Both the position numbers and the translations under genes were made by a program. From the NCBI GenBank assembly GCA_946902875.1, contig OX336340.1, positions 12,353,566 to 12,417,565 of the forward strand: DNA of 64,000 nucleotides, given 5' to 3'. The stretch comes from Nematopogon swammerdamellus (lineage: Eukaryota; Arthropoda; Insecta; Lepidoptera; Adelidae). Positions 20,286-31,026 of this stretch are shown piece after piece. The notes below the pieces were generated by a model, which had not been told where the DNA came from, did no database searches, and saw only the letters and a list, made by a program, of their open reading frames with translations. Within the stretch, counting starts at the first letter, position 1; each line of letters starts with the position of its first letter.

Positions 20286-20984
20286 ATTTTTTTTCTACAA
20301 TATAGTGTATATAAACATAGCGCCGCGCAACTGGCGCAGTGTGAACTGAGCTGCGTTGTATAGGAACGCTGGACATCTCAGTGGAGCGCAGTTACAGGAA
20401 CGAAAACTAATATTGAACCTTTAGGAAAAATAAGAAAACAACAGTTTTAGGACTTTTTGTTACAATATTTATAATGTTTTTGGTTACGGCACAAAAACTA
20501 TTTCACGGCACTGAGCGGCCGCGCGACCGCCTCCGCATGCGCTCGCGATGCGTGCAAAGTTGGAAATGGCTACGGAACCCTTACATTAATCGCACGCATC
20601 GCACTTTTTTTCTTTGGAATTTTAATGTTTCTGCATTTACGAAATGCACGGCCAAGTTTATGACTCTGATTGTTGGCTGGTGTTTATATATTTTCGTGTT
20701 TAATGAAACATTAATTTGTTATTACTGGTGTGATTGACCCATTTACGTGTTAAATATTATAATACGTGGTTTTCATCACAGGATCATTGAACAAGTGCAT
20801 AGAATATGGTTCAATGCTGACTTTAAATGCCGACTTGCTTGCTACGCCCGTATATTATGTTTCTAAAATTTCAAATGAAGTAAATAAATAAATAAATATT
20901 GTTTTGATGAATTAATTTAATACTTATAATATTTTCAGTGTAACAAAATACATAAAGAACTGTAGTTGGTACAAGTACTCCAAA
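20286..20984. other. No recognised feature
   Basis: An 87-codon frame at 20474-20737 has no recognisable domain or splice context. Short ATAAATA runs occur near 20880. Confidence 0.3.
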
Positions 20985-21070
20985 AAACCGGCCAAGTGCG
21001 AGTCGGACTCACGCACCAAGGATTCCGCACAACGTAATTGGACGGTTTTTATTATTTGGTTGTTTTACTT
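20985..21070 (-). repeat. Element G right-end fragment
   Basis: The sequence aaaaccggccaagtgcgagt, cggactcacgcaccaaggat, tccgcac matches the end of element G, followed by its usual tttttattatttg. Confidence 0.75.
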
Positions 21071-21195
21071 TAGAGTTTGGTTTGGATACATTACATTAAT
21101 AGTGATAAATATATCAGTAAATTATCTGCGATCAGGGGGTCCGTTTGGACAAAAAAATCCAAATAAATCACCCAACCCATCATGGGATCCGTTTT

Positions 21196-21537
21196 TTTTT
21201 GTATGTAATCCGGTATGGGTGGCTGAGTCGGAGGGGCCAAAGCACATGCTCCGACCAGCCAATATCACCTCCGAAGACCATACCGAAGACTTCCCTGGAT
21301 TGCTGGCTACACTGGACTAGAGGAGAACACAACCGAGGCTGCTATGCGGCCATCTTACATCCAGTACGGTGGTACCAACCCAGTCGGCTACAATTTGAGC
21401 CTACCACTTAGTGAGGGGCAAGGGAAGGGACCTACAGTTTTACACCGGTTCCGAACGGTGAAGCAGCAGGTGTTGGTATGCACATAATTTTTTTCGTCAG
21501 AAAAAACTCATTGGTACACGCCGACCGGATTCGACGG
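21196..21537 (-). repeat. SINE-T copy, cut in its head
   Basis: Oligo-T, then taatccggtatgggtggctg, the body with ccagtacggtggtaccaacc, core aagggaagggacctacagtt, ccgttcgg-type module, and the head up to ccgaccggattcga, where it stops inside the B box. It is flanked on both sides by similar gacaaaaaa.tcca... gggatcc sequence. Confidence 0.85.
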
Positions 21538-21649
21538 GACAAAAAATCCACATTGATCCCCCAGGGGATCCTAACGAGCCAAGTGGCCGGAGAGTATAAT
21601 CACACCAAGTTAGTATTGTATTGGAAATCGTTTTGAATTCATGATTAGT

Positions 21650-21925
21650 TCAAATGCTTCATACCCTTTTCGGTAGATGGCACGCATACACTTTTTAGTT
21701 TCTTCTATGGGAACCGCCGTGAATTTTTGACTTTTTCTTATTTTTATTGTTTGTTGTTATATCGGCCATAATAAAATAACACATATTCTGTGAAAATTTC
21801 TACGGGCTACCTATTACGGTTCAAGAGATACAGCCCTCGGACAGACAGCAAGACAGACAGACAGACAGACAGACGGCGTAGGCTTAGTAATAAGTATGTG
21901 TACGACGGATACGGAACCCTAAAAA
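21650..21925 (-). repeat. Element G copy, partial
   Basis: Contains ggtagatggcacgcatacac, gggaaccgccgtgaattttt, cataataaaataacacatat, a gacagaca run and gatacggaaccctaaaaa. This is the middle and left end of element G in reverse. Confidence 0.8.
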
Positions 21926-22149
21926 GTAATACCTTTAAGTAGACTTTTCACAATCGACTCGTTACTATCGTCCTTTACAAATGATACACTTTTCCCACAA
22001 TTCCAGAAAACTCAGATTGAAAACCAAGGGTTTCGTACCACCGCGTAAGCGAGCTAATTTAAAAGAAAAAGAAAAGAAATCATTTTACACAAGTGGAATT
22101 CGAACCCACGACCATCGGATGAAAATTCCATACATGATACGCTACGCTA
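21926..22149. other. Repeat-derived stretch with tRNA-like B box
   Basis: Segment 21925-22000 (cctttaagtagacttttcac, atcgactcgttactatcgtc) is repeated at 27665-27760. At about 22085-22115 the reverse strand holds ggtcgtgggttcgaattcca, a tRNA B-box-like sequence, probably a SINE head remnant and not a tRNA gene. Confidence 0.45.
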
Positions 22150-22391
22150 CGCTTCACTCTGATATGCACCAGCATGATACTAGGCATAAAAATAATGTTC
22201 TAATTACTAAGCACAGGTCATCTAAAATGTCGAAAAGTTTTGTTTGCAACAGTGTTAGATTGTATAATAAAATACCAGAAGAGGTAAAAAATCTAAATGA
22301 TACTTTGTTTAAGAAACATATAAAATCAACTCTTGTAAAGAAAGCCTACTATACTGTAAAAGAGGCATTAGTCGACAGGGCTATATCTTGA
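22150..22391 (+). pseudogene. LINE C-terminal tail
   Basis: Reads HDTRHKNNVLITKHRSSKMS, KSFVCNSVRLYNKIPEEVKN, LFKKHIKSTLVKKAYYTVKE and stops. This is the familiar end of CR1/Jockey-group LINE pol proteins (N.RH......HR......F......YN..P..V.......FK...K..L...AYY...E). The upstream RT is absent. Followed by its duplicated 3' UTR. Confidence 0.75.
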
Positions 22392-22413
22392 GGTTCTGAC
22401 TGCATAATTAGTT

Positions 22414-22690
22414 AGCGCATGACTAGGTACTATTTGTACTCAAATTTATTTGCTAACCGATTGACAACTTGATACTTCAAGTAGCTTAATATTTTTATTA
22501 TAATTTTTTTTTTATTATTTGACAATACTACGTTGTAGTATGTATACTTATTATGACTAGGTACTATTTGTACTCAAATTTATTTACTAACCGATTGACA
22601 ACTTGATACTTCAAGTATCTTAATATTTTTATTATAATTTTTTTATTATTATTATTTGACAATACTACGTTGTAGTATGTATACTTATTA
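22414..22690. repeat. Tandem duplication, about 134-bp unit x 2
   Basis: The unit gactaggtactatttgtact, caaatttatttgctaaccga, ttgacaacttgatacttcaa, caatactacgttgtagtatg is present twice with few changes. It lies in the 3' UTR of the LINE tail at 22150-22391. Confidence 0.9.
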
Positions 22691-22794
22691 CTAACATTAT
22701 TGAGTTGATACAAATGACGTATCAAAAATTTGACAAAGGCTCTTTACACCTGATCCACTTAATTAAGTCCTTAATTAAGTTTTTTTTTATTATT

Positions 22795-22884
22795 TGTTGG
22801 CACATTCGCCATAATAACACATATTCTGTGGAAATTTCAACCGGCTCCTATTACGGTTCAAAAGATACAGCACTCGGACGGACG

Positions 22885-22919
<35 letters not shown>

Positions 22920-22965
22920 TAGGCTTAGTAATAGGGTTTCGTGTGGATACGGAACCCTAAAATGG
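22795..22965 (-). repeat. Element G left part
   Basis: The sequence cgccataataacacatattc, attacggttcaaaagataca, a gacggacgg/gacagaca run and gtggatacggaaccctaaaa, in reverse. Confidence 0.8.
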
Positions 22966-23110
22966 CCGACTGGGTCACCGCGCCCCCGCCACCGCGCCGC
23001 TCCGCCGGTGACGTCACATGTGTTCAGCGCACTCACGGTGAATGAGGGAGGGCTTTTACGACTGTATGTAGGCGCGGCTGGCATTGTCGCCGCTCCGCTT
23101 GTAGACACCG
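22966..23110. other. CpG-rich block with CRE-like site
   Basis: GC-rich sequence after element G contains gcgcccccgccaccgcgccg and ggtgacgtcacatg, where tgacgtca is a CRE palindrome. No transcript or exon is visible, so a regulatory role is speculative. Confidence 0.25.
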
Positions 23111-23607
23111 AGGCATCGAAATTTAGTGCGCGAATATATCACAATAGGCGGATATAATATTTCCCTCGAAAAATATTTTTCTTCTTCACTCCATCCATCA
23201 CCCGGAGATGGCTTTGTCGGCCTATCCTCGAACAATAATAAAATATTTATGTATGAAATAAGCCAGATTTAACCACAAGGTTTTATGGATTTTACAGTGT
23301 ATAAAACAGAAACGTTTTGCGCGACTAAAATTAAGGTAACATTGAGGTAAAATTCCAACTACAAAACATTCACGTTGTTATTTCATTCTGACTATATAAA
23401 ATATAATTAATTACTTACACCGCACAATAACGAAACAAAAATATTAGATCTCCCCATTATTCTTCATGCTTTTTTCATCAATTCCATTGCTGATACACAG
23501 TACTTAGGTGGACATGCCAGGACATGAAAATGACTTGCCCGAACCGAACTGTTGCCCTGTTAACCGCGACATACCCCGTTTGGACATTCCCCGAAGCAAG
23601 CGCGAAG
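23111..23607. other. No recognised feature
   Basis: AT-rich sequence without recognisable exon or repeat. Confidence 0.35.
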
Positions 23608-23935
23608 TTTTTTTTTTTACTGACACGGTTGGCTACATCGCCTATAACATCCGTGATGTCAGCCCATAATAACACCGGGTGAACTAGGTGCCATGTTAGT
23701 GGCTTCCCTTCATGTCATGTCAGCTACACTGAACTGGGCGGAAAACACAAACTATTTACACAGCCGTTTCGACCGACGTTTCATTTAGTGCGGTGGTAAC
23801 AACCCGGGCGGTATAAACCCTACCACCTAGTAAGGTAAGAAGGGAAGGGACCTACAGTTTAACGTGGAATCCGAACCACAGTCAACCTCCAACGGTCGAG
23901 CGGTCACCCATCCAAGTACTGACCGCGCCCAGGTG
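23608..23935 (-). repeat. SINE-5S copy
   Basis: Oligo-T, tactgacacggttggctaca, tccgtgatgtcagcccataa, ctaggtgccatgttagt, core gggaagggacctacagttta, and head agtactgaccgcgcccagg, where the copy stops inside the 5S-like part. Confidence 0.88.
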
Positions 23936-24077
23936 TTCTCCTTCCAAGATACCCACTCTCAATAACGTCCCTTACGTGGTTGGAAGAAACTGGAAGAAAC
24001 CGACACATTTCTAGATCAAACTATGTCCAACTCGTCCACTTCACGCCGCGGCCGCCGCCTGACTGGATCGGACATAC

Positions 24078-24182
24078 ATAAATACATAGCGTCACTCCTG
24101 TTTCCCAGTGGGGCAAGCAGAGACAACGGATCTCTACGTGCCACGATCCTGACACATCTCTAGCTGCCGCCTCTTCCACTCT
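24078..24182 (+). repeat. LINE-associated dispersed repeat, copy 2
   Basis: The sequence atagcgtcactcctgtttcc, cagtggggcaagcagagaca, acggatctctacgtgccacg, atcctgacac matches 6165-6292. Here it borders a LINE C-terminal fragment on the reverse strand. Confidence 0.65.
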
Positions 24183-24193
24183 CATAATGTTCT

Positions 24194-24415
24194 TCATACA
24201 TGCTCCTCGGTTACATGTACTGCGCTCTTGTCTTGAGCCCTTTTGAGCACATGCCCGATCTGATCCAGGTACGCGGGTCTAGGGCGACCCTTCCCAACTC
24301 TTCCACTCAGACTCGCTCCATAAATTTCTTTCGTTAGTTTCCTATCATCCATTCTTCCAACATAAATAGTTAGGACAGGACATAAAGGTCCATAAAGGAC
24401 ATAAAGGCACCACAT
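24194..24415 (-). pseudogene. RTE-like LINE C-terminal fragment
   Basis: Reverse strand reads RMDDRKLTKEIYGASLSGRV, GKGRPRPAYLDQIGHVLKRA. The pattern (R.D..RL..QIY...V.GRRGRGRPR..WLD.I...L) is the end of RTE-type LINE proteins. Short and isolated. Confidence 0.7.
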
Positions 24416-26149
24416 ACTTCATTCTCAGCGGTTATAAATGGAGCAGATTAAGAGGCGTTATCGCAAGCTGGGGTGAAAATGTTTCATAATAGTATTATTA
24501 AACATTATGTTATTACGCGGATCCGCTCGCGGTAAAGTCGGATTTCAATCGGAAATCAACTAGTTTTCTCCGGCTTTTTCGGTCCCTCTTCTCAGCTCAT
24601 TATGAATAATAGCGTGATACTATGTAGCTTACGGAGATATGCCGTGTTCGATAGGTAAAAACTACAAGTAAATAGGTTAAGCCTTTCCTAACTTATAAGT
24701 GAACATATATATGTACATATGTACATAGAGACGGTATACGTTGGATTTTATATTAAGTAGAGATTAGATAATGTAGTAATATATGTTTAATCCTTTACAG
24801 GAATGCTAAAGGCGACATTTGTTCGCTGCTGAAAACCTTTTCACAGATCCGTCTGATTAGCCATTGAGACACGATAAAAGTCAGCTACGATGCTGTCATT
24901 ATAATCCTAAGCTGACTTAAAGTTAAATCTGAGTGTTCGGCCCTTTTATTTTCTAACAGGGTAACAGGCAATTAAGAAAATTTACATCTGACATGCAGGG
25001 CAAATGAATAGTCAGCCAAAGATTGAGTCACCTGTCTGTCAAATCGTTTGTTTTAGAGATTAAATATTGTGGCTTTATTATTCAGCGTAGTGCCATGTCT
25101 GTTTTCTTAACGTTGAAAGATTTATCTGTATTATTTCTCACAGAATACGTAGAAATTCATGAATGAATAAAATTTACGCACTCTCAGAGTTGCCTCTACC
25201 AATTAGCTAAAGTCTGGTCAATTTGTCTTGGTGCTAAAGTTTTATCCAACTATTTTTAAACTTTCGTGCGTGAACGGGTCTTGTCTTGTCGCAATCGGTT
25301 ACAATAATAACCTGTGACCAACGACGTATCATGTCAAGCTTGCTTGCCTGTGACAGGGGTTTTATAAAAATGAATTTAAATACCTACATGTTAAATTCAT
25401 ATTCACACATATTTTGTGTCATTCTGGATCATTAAATTACTAGTTAAATATTCAGAAAACTCTGAGCCCGATATCTATATGTGTACGGGTCAGACTTACA
25501 AAGTCCCATGACTGGAGCAAACTTTAAGTTTAGGAAAATTAAATAGTTCGGTGAGGTCGGGTTAAGTACGTTGAAGTGGGTCGGAGGGTATGCTGGAATG
25601 TTACCTGAGAGAGGTAAGCGTCCCGCCACAGACGCGCCGCACCCGCCCGTCTCGCCGTCATTTTTCGAAATGTTAAAAAATCACATAATAGGTCAAAGTA
25701 ATAGGTACCCGCTGCTTCCGTGAAGGAAAATGATGAAAAACTGTAGAATGAAAAGCGGAAATATTGTTCTTTTCGCCAAAGTCGGACTTAGTAAATGAGA
25801 CTCAGATTCAAGACTCTCAAGTTCCGACCCTACTGCTCAGGTGCTTAGCCTCAATTTAAGATGATGATGTATTGTGATGAATTTGATGATATAGTCAGTC
25901 ACACACAGATAGTTCCACGATCTTCAAAAATAAGCATAAGAGAGACTCTTATACATACTTATTGCACATTTTAAAGTACTAACGAACGACTCATACATAT
26001 TTTAACAATTTTAAACATTACTAAAAATACGAGTAAACAAACAAGAAACGAGTATAATCCAGGTAACAATACCCGCCTATAAAGACTATTAAATATACCC
26101 AAATTTTAATGTAACTTTTTTTCCTTAGCTGAGATAAAAGTATTTTTTA
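24416..26149. other. No recognised feature
   Basis: About 1.7 kb of AT-rich sequence with only short frames and no recognised exon or repeat family. Confidence 0.4.
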
Positions 26150-26482
26150 TGGACAACCGGTACTGGTGGCTGTGCCCAAAAGTTAAAAGGAAGATTAAGG
26201 CACAGCCAATAACACCACTCCTCGCTCCACGTTCAGAGAGGCGCTGCCAGCTTCAAGGCGGATAAAGAGGTCGTTGTATAATTTATTAACACGTCCTTTG
26301 AAGATTCAGAGGTTATAAGTGGTCACTCGCCGGAAGACCGTTCCATATTTTCGCCGTACGACATAGGAATGATTTCGAAAAGCGATGCGTTCTCAGAAGT
26401 TGTGTGTCAACAACATATGGATGTTCCGAGCAAGTCCGGCGGGTGTGACGGACACGGATCGGGGCAGGAGTGATGAGAGAAG
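26150..26482. other. Unassigned, repeat-like
   Basis: Starts with ccggtactggtggctgtgcc, which weakly recalls the SINE-T end. The rest (gataaagaggtcgttgtata, gaagaccgttccatattttc) resembles sequence found in LINE-derived repeats, but I cannot assign it. Confidence 0.25.
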
Positions 26483-26775
26483 TCAGCCTCGGTAGCTCAG
26501 TGGTGCGGTCGGTCGACTGTTGTTAAGCAACGCTGAGCGCGGTCAGTACTTGGATGGGTGACCGCTCGACCGTTCGAGGCTGACCGTGGTTCAGGTTCCA
26601 CGTTAAACTGTAGGTCCCTTCCTACTAGGTGGTAGGTTTTATCCCGGCCGGTTTGGTGTAGCCGACATGAAATGAAGGGAAGCACTGACATGGCACCTAG
26701 TTCGCCCGGTGTTATGGGCTAACATCACGGATGTTGTAGGTGATGGAGCCAACCGTGTCAGTTGCCATAAAAAAA
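26483..26775 (+). repeat. SINE-5S, best copy (chimeric tRNA/5S head)
   Basis: The head begins tcagcctcggtagctcagtggt, which fits a tRNA A box. It continues gttaagcaacgctgagcg then gcggtcagtacttggatggg tgaccgc, closely matching the 5S rRNA internal promoter (5S: GCGGTTAGTACTTAGATGGG), and then a B-box-like ggttcaggttcca. The body has ctgtaggtcccttcc and ctaggtggtagg, then catggcacctagttcgcccg, and ends catcacggatgttgtaggtg ... cgtgtcagttgccat plus an A run. It is inserted in a LINE remnant. Confidence 0.92.
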
Positions 26776-26948
26776 ATTGTTCGCCTGTATTGCAATGATT
26801 CAAGTCCCTCCGTGAGCTTGGGATCACCAATTAGACGGATGGCGCGGCGCTGAATAGAGTCCAAGAAAGCCAACAGGTAAAGGGTGAATCCTTCCCACAG
26901 ATGACTGCAAAACTCCATCAGCGGGCGCACTTGCTCTTTGTATAGCAT
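26776..26948 (-). pseudogene. Jockey-group LINE RT C-terminal fragment
   Basis: Reverse strand reads LYKEQVRPLMEFCSHLWEGF, LLAFLDSIQRRAIRLIGDPK, LTEGLESLQYRR. This is the segment after the RT thumb in Jockey/R1-group LINEs (YK.QVRP.MEYCSHLW.G....L..LD..QRRA.R.......L..L..RR). It is cut by the adjoining SINE-5S. Confidence 0.85.
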
Positions 26949-27788
26949 AAGAAGTTTTATTTCGATGATTACTTCGTATGAGTTGTCAGACTGCCGTTCA
27001 GTGTGCTTTTTATGCGTGGATACATAATTCTTTTCAACATTAGAGGATATAAAGGCATTACGATGAAAAAAAATCTGTACATCAGGTCAATGGAGAGGTA
27101 ATTTTGGTGAAATTTACACAATGTGTGCTAGTAATTTGTTTTTATTCCTATAAAAAGAGAGTGATAAAAGGTTTTCATCTGTACATGTACCTCCTGGAAA
27201 AAAATCATATCAGAAGCCCTAGAAGCCCAGTAGGCCTAGGTCTACTGGCACCGTTTGAAGAAATCGCCTTTGACGACAAATTAGGATTTCCAGAACTAGG
27301 AACAATTGATTTCATGCCACCTCTACTGAAGTGATGTGGTACAAGTCATCAGCATTCTCTGTACGATGGAATAGATCACAATCTTCCGCATATGTTACTA
27401 CTAGTTACGGTCCTGAAGTAGCCAGAGGCAAATTGAAAGGATTGGCCAGAAATAATTTATTTTTTTTATTGACTTTTGTCTAGATAATCATTTCAATTGC
27501 ATCTGGCTACTTTAGGATATTCACTAGGTTCAATCAGACAAAGTGTGTCTAAAATCAGACAAAGTGTGTCTTATGTATGTCACAAGAAGCTAAATTTCTT
27601 TGTTCGTTTAGATTTGTAGCATGGATAATTACTAATAATGTTAGTTTTTAAATAACATTTAAATTTAAAAAAAGTAATAACTTTAAGTAGAATTTTCAAA
27701 ATCGACTCGTTACTATCACGTTACTCGTCCTTTATAAAGGACACACTTTTCCTACATTTCAAAAAAAATTTAATTGTTTTCAAATATT
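26949..27788. other. No gene; contains a duplicated segment
   Basis: Segment 27665-27760 repeats 21925-22000. The rest holds no recognisable exon; a 76-codon frame at 27104-27334 has no domain. Confidence 0.4.
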
Positions 27789-28232
27789 TTTCCATTTTTT
27801 TTTAATTCGGTATGGGTGGCTGAGTCGGAGGGGCCAAAGCACATGCTCCGACCAGCCAATATCACCTCCGAAGGCCATACCGAAGACTTCCCTGGATTGC
27901 TGGCTATACTGGACTAGAGGAGAACACAACCGAGGCTGCTATGCGGCCATCTTACATCCAGTACGGTGGTATCAACCCAGTCGGCTACAATTTGAGCCTA
28001 CCACCTAGTAAGGGGCAAGGGCCCTTCCCTTGCCCCTTACTAGGGTCACCTATGTACGTATTTACCTACTTACCTACAATTTTATACCGGTTCCGAACGG
28101 TGAAGCAGAAGGTGTAGGTATGCACGTACATTTTTCCGTCAGAAAAAACTCATTGGTACACGCCGACCGGATTCGAACCTAGAACCTCTCGCATGAGAAG
28201 CCGATGCCCAAACTATTCGGCCACCCACCGCT
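27789..28232 (-). repeat. SINE-T copy with internal inverted duplication
   Basis: Full-length reverse copy: oligo-T, ttcggtatgggtggctgagt, body, core, and a complete tRNA-like head ending cattggtacacgccgaccgg, attcgaacctagaacctctc ... ggccacccaccg. In the core, ctagtaaggggcaaggg (28005-28021) is repeated inverted at 28027-28043, and extra sequence with tacctacttacctac follows. Confidence 0.9.
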
Positions 28233-28242
28233 TGATTAATTT

Positions 28243-28325
28243 TGAGGTCTTAAAGAATAAAATTGTATGACTATTTATGATAAATTATCATAAATAGTCA
28301 TACAATTTTATTCTTTAAGACCTCA
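28243..28325. repeat. 83-bp perfect palindrome
   Basis: Arms 28243-28283 and 28285-28325 are exact reverse complements (41 bp each, starting tgaggtcttaaagaataaaa) with one spacer base at 28284. It starts 11 bases beyond the SINE-T head. Confidence 0.97.
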
Positions 28326-28606
28326 ACCCAAGGATATTGGAGTAGTTGAATCGACCACCATAAATAGCTAGATAAATAGTTTCAATACCAGCTGGGTTAA
28401 TGAAGATAAATAACAATTAAATGAGCAGCAAAAACAGAAAAATTTATACGAAAACGAGACGAGAAACTACTCAAAAAACAAGTAAACAAATCGGTACAGG
28501 TTTTTAAACATAATTATAATATCATCGGATACAGGAACAACAATAAAGAAGAATAACAAATCGAATTGGCGACTAGTTGCATAAAGTGTAGAGATGATAT
28601 AAGTAC
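28326..28606. other. Sequence downstream of receptor exon
   Basis: On the reverse strand this would be intron following the receptor exon. Nothing else is recognised. Confidence 0.4.
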
Positions 28607-28755
28607 CTGAGCGGCGTGAGTATGGCGCGGTGGCGGTCGACGGCAATGGCGGTGAGCGTGAACACGCTGACGTTGACGCTGAGCGCCTGCACGAAGGGAC
28701 AGAAGGCGCACATGAAGTGCGGCAGCACCCACCGCTGCAGCAGCGCCGCTTGGAA
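28607..28755 (-). CDS. Rhodopsin-family neuropeptide receptor, internal exon (TM3-DRH-R)
   Basis: The reverse-strand exon runs from acceptor ggcttgttgcag to donor gtactt (149 bp). It encodes FQAALLQRWVLPHFMCAFCP, then FVQALSVNVSVFTLTAIAVD and RHRAILTPLR. This is the end of TM2/extracellular loop 1, the conserved Cys before TM3, TM3 itself, the DRY-type motif (here DRH) and the start of intracellular loop 2. The CPFVQ.LSVNVSVFTLTAIA pattern points to the peptide-binding (NPY/RYamide-like) group of insect GPCRs; exact subfamily is not assigned. No other exon is recognised in the window, so flanking introns must be long. The exon contains no stop or frameshift. Confidence 0.85.
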
Positions 28756-28907
28756 CTGCAACAAGCCGGCGCTCTCTTCATCTTCGATTTTGACAACCAA
28801 ATAAATGTCTCATTCACTGCCAGCGTCTATTAACGCTGCAGCGCAATTAATGAACAAATGTTCTTTAGCCGTATTAAATTATCTATTTTTGTTTTATTTA
28901 GGAAAGC

Positions 28908-29022
28908 AAAGCCATGGCACCTACCGATATATTATTATTATGATACCTTCACCGCGATACGATGGGCAGAAATCACGGGTGTAGGAGTTGATGAAACCAT
29001 GTCAGTTTCTGTGAAATAATTG
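28908..29022 (+). repeat. SINE-5S tail fragment, degenerate
   Basis: The sequence gccatggcacctaccg, then gaaatcacgggtgtaggagt, tgatgaaaccatgtcagttt matches the last module of SINE-5S with several changes. Confidence 0.55.
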
Positions 29023-30826
29023 TTCTGACAGGAACCCCTTCGGACTGTTGGTTCCACTGCATTGCCCTACTAGCTGGTAGGGTGCTAATTGGTGAAACAC
29101 TTAACTTTTACAACTGTTGGCACATGATTTATCCGATTCTAAAAAAACATAATAAATTCTTTATGGGATCATCCTATTTCTATTTGAAACGTTTTGATAC
29201 GAAACACTGAGATAACTGCTGAGGATCTCCGTATTCTTGCCTTTCTTTAAGGAACCTGATATGTTTGGCTGCATCACCTGCTACACACACTCATGTTTAC
29301 AGCTATTACATCTCATTCCTGTGCTAAGTGCTATCTGTGCTGAACTGAACGGAAAACACAAAGATGGCGTCGCAGGTAGATCATATAAGCACTCTTTCTA
29401 AGAACATTTATACTTATTACGTATTATATTTAACTGAACTTTTGAAACAGTTTTAGTGGTATCAAGATTAGTAGGTAATGTGCGTAGATAGCGCGTAGTG
29501 CCCTATTATTATTATTATTATTCAAACTCTTTGGTCCATTGAGTTCAACTGACAGACAACATTATTACCAACAGACAAAAAAATATGCTGCCATTTAATA
29601 ATTAGGACTGCCATATTCGCACCAAGTAGGGCCGGCCAGGCTCTATGTGACAAACTCAAACCTCATCCATCTTACTTTAATGCAAATCACACACAAGAGT
29701 AAAGCCTCCGCTGCCTTTGAGTCTCCGCATCCTGAATCTACAAATAAATCACTGCCACTGCATGGAGCGGACAAATTAAGTGGAGTTTATAGGATAGCGG
29801 GTTCTAAGAAATTGCATTGTTTCTCCCGACCTAACCCTTCTACGCAATAGACCTAAACCCACGTCAACGCGTAGGAGACGCGGGTCGTGGGCCATTCCCG
29901 AAAACGATGAGAAACCCCAACACAACATGTGCTCGTACGTCTTAGATCACATTAACCTCCTTTCAAACTCTCGTTGTACATATCCATCACTCTCCCGTTC
30001 TCTTCCTTCCAACCTCCTTATCCTCTCTGAAAATCTTCTTTCCTCTCTCGTTCCCTTCCACTATTCGTTCCCACTATGTCTCACTGTTTCTCGTATGCCG
30101 TTTGTTTTCTAAATAAATAAATAAACAATACAAGAAATGAATGCACGCACGAGTAACTCCAGATTCGTTTATGTACTTGTCTGATTTACAATGTAAATTG
30201 GAATTACTGTTTCACAGAACGTAGACACGATAACATTGTTTTCCTAAGCCTTAACTTTATGTGACAGTCTTCAAATGGATTTTACGCTTTGTCTAATATT
30301 TGTTTATGTTTACATAACTGAGCTCGGCTGTTATCGCCATATTTATTCCGTTCTCTACAATCAAGTATCATAATTAGTCTGATCGTAGAATCAAAATCGA
30401 TATAGAATTACTTTGACGGTGTACAAACGTTATGTAGGTTTCCATTTAAAAGTATTCGACACAGTTTCAATTCCATTGATTTGCAAGTTGAAATGTAATA
30501 CATAAAATAATATTATTGGTTTTAACAAAAAAAAAATGTATTAAGTACACCATGGTATCTTATTTTAAAAGGTACCTACATATTATATTGCGTATAATTG
30601 TAAACTCTCAATCAAATACAATGTATTATTTAAATTGAAATTGTATTTGTTTATTATTAGCAGCTTTCTTACATATTATATATTATGTTAATTGTATAGC
30701 ATGAATTTAATATTGTATGGTTTATGAAATAAAGATAGATGATTTATTTATTCAACAGCAAAAAATAGGTACTAAATAGACAATTGACTAAAAGCTATAA
30801 TATATAAAAAATCTCGTTTAAACTGT
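29023..30826. other. No recognised gene
   Basis: About 1.8 kb of mixed sequence. Short frames near 29640-29850 and 29927-30112 lack domains. Short ATAAATA and TTATTA runs are present. I cannot assign it. Confidence 0.35.
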
Positions 30827-31026
30827 NNNNNNNNNNNNNNNNNNNNNNNNNNNNNNNNNNNNNNNNNNNNNNNNNNNNNNNNNNNNNNNNNNNNNNNNNN
30901 NNNNNNNNNNNNNNNNNNNNNNNNNNNNNNNNNNNNNNNNNNNNNNNNNNNNNNNNNNNNNNNNNNNNNNNNNNNNNNNNNNNNNNNNNNNNNNNNNNNN
31001 NNNNNNNNNNNNNNNNNNNNNNNNNN
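30827..31026. other. Assembly gap (200 N)
   Basis: A run of exactly 200 N, probably a placeholder whose length may not be real. Confidence 0.99.

Noticed and set aside
20474..20737. 87-codon gene
   Set aside because: No domain, no splice context, and composition like surrounding non-coding sequence.
22966..23110. CpG-island promoter with CRE
   Set aside because: No exon, initiator or transcript evidence nearby; a single 8-bp match in GC-rich sequence is expected by chance at some rate.
26483..26600. 5S rRNA gene
   Set aside because: Only the internal-promoter part matches 5S; the 5' half is tRNA-like and the 3' part is SINE body. Several copies are dispersed, not tandem.
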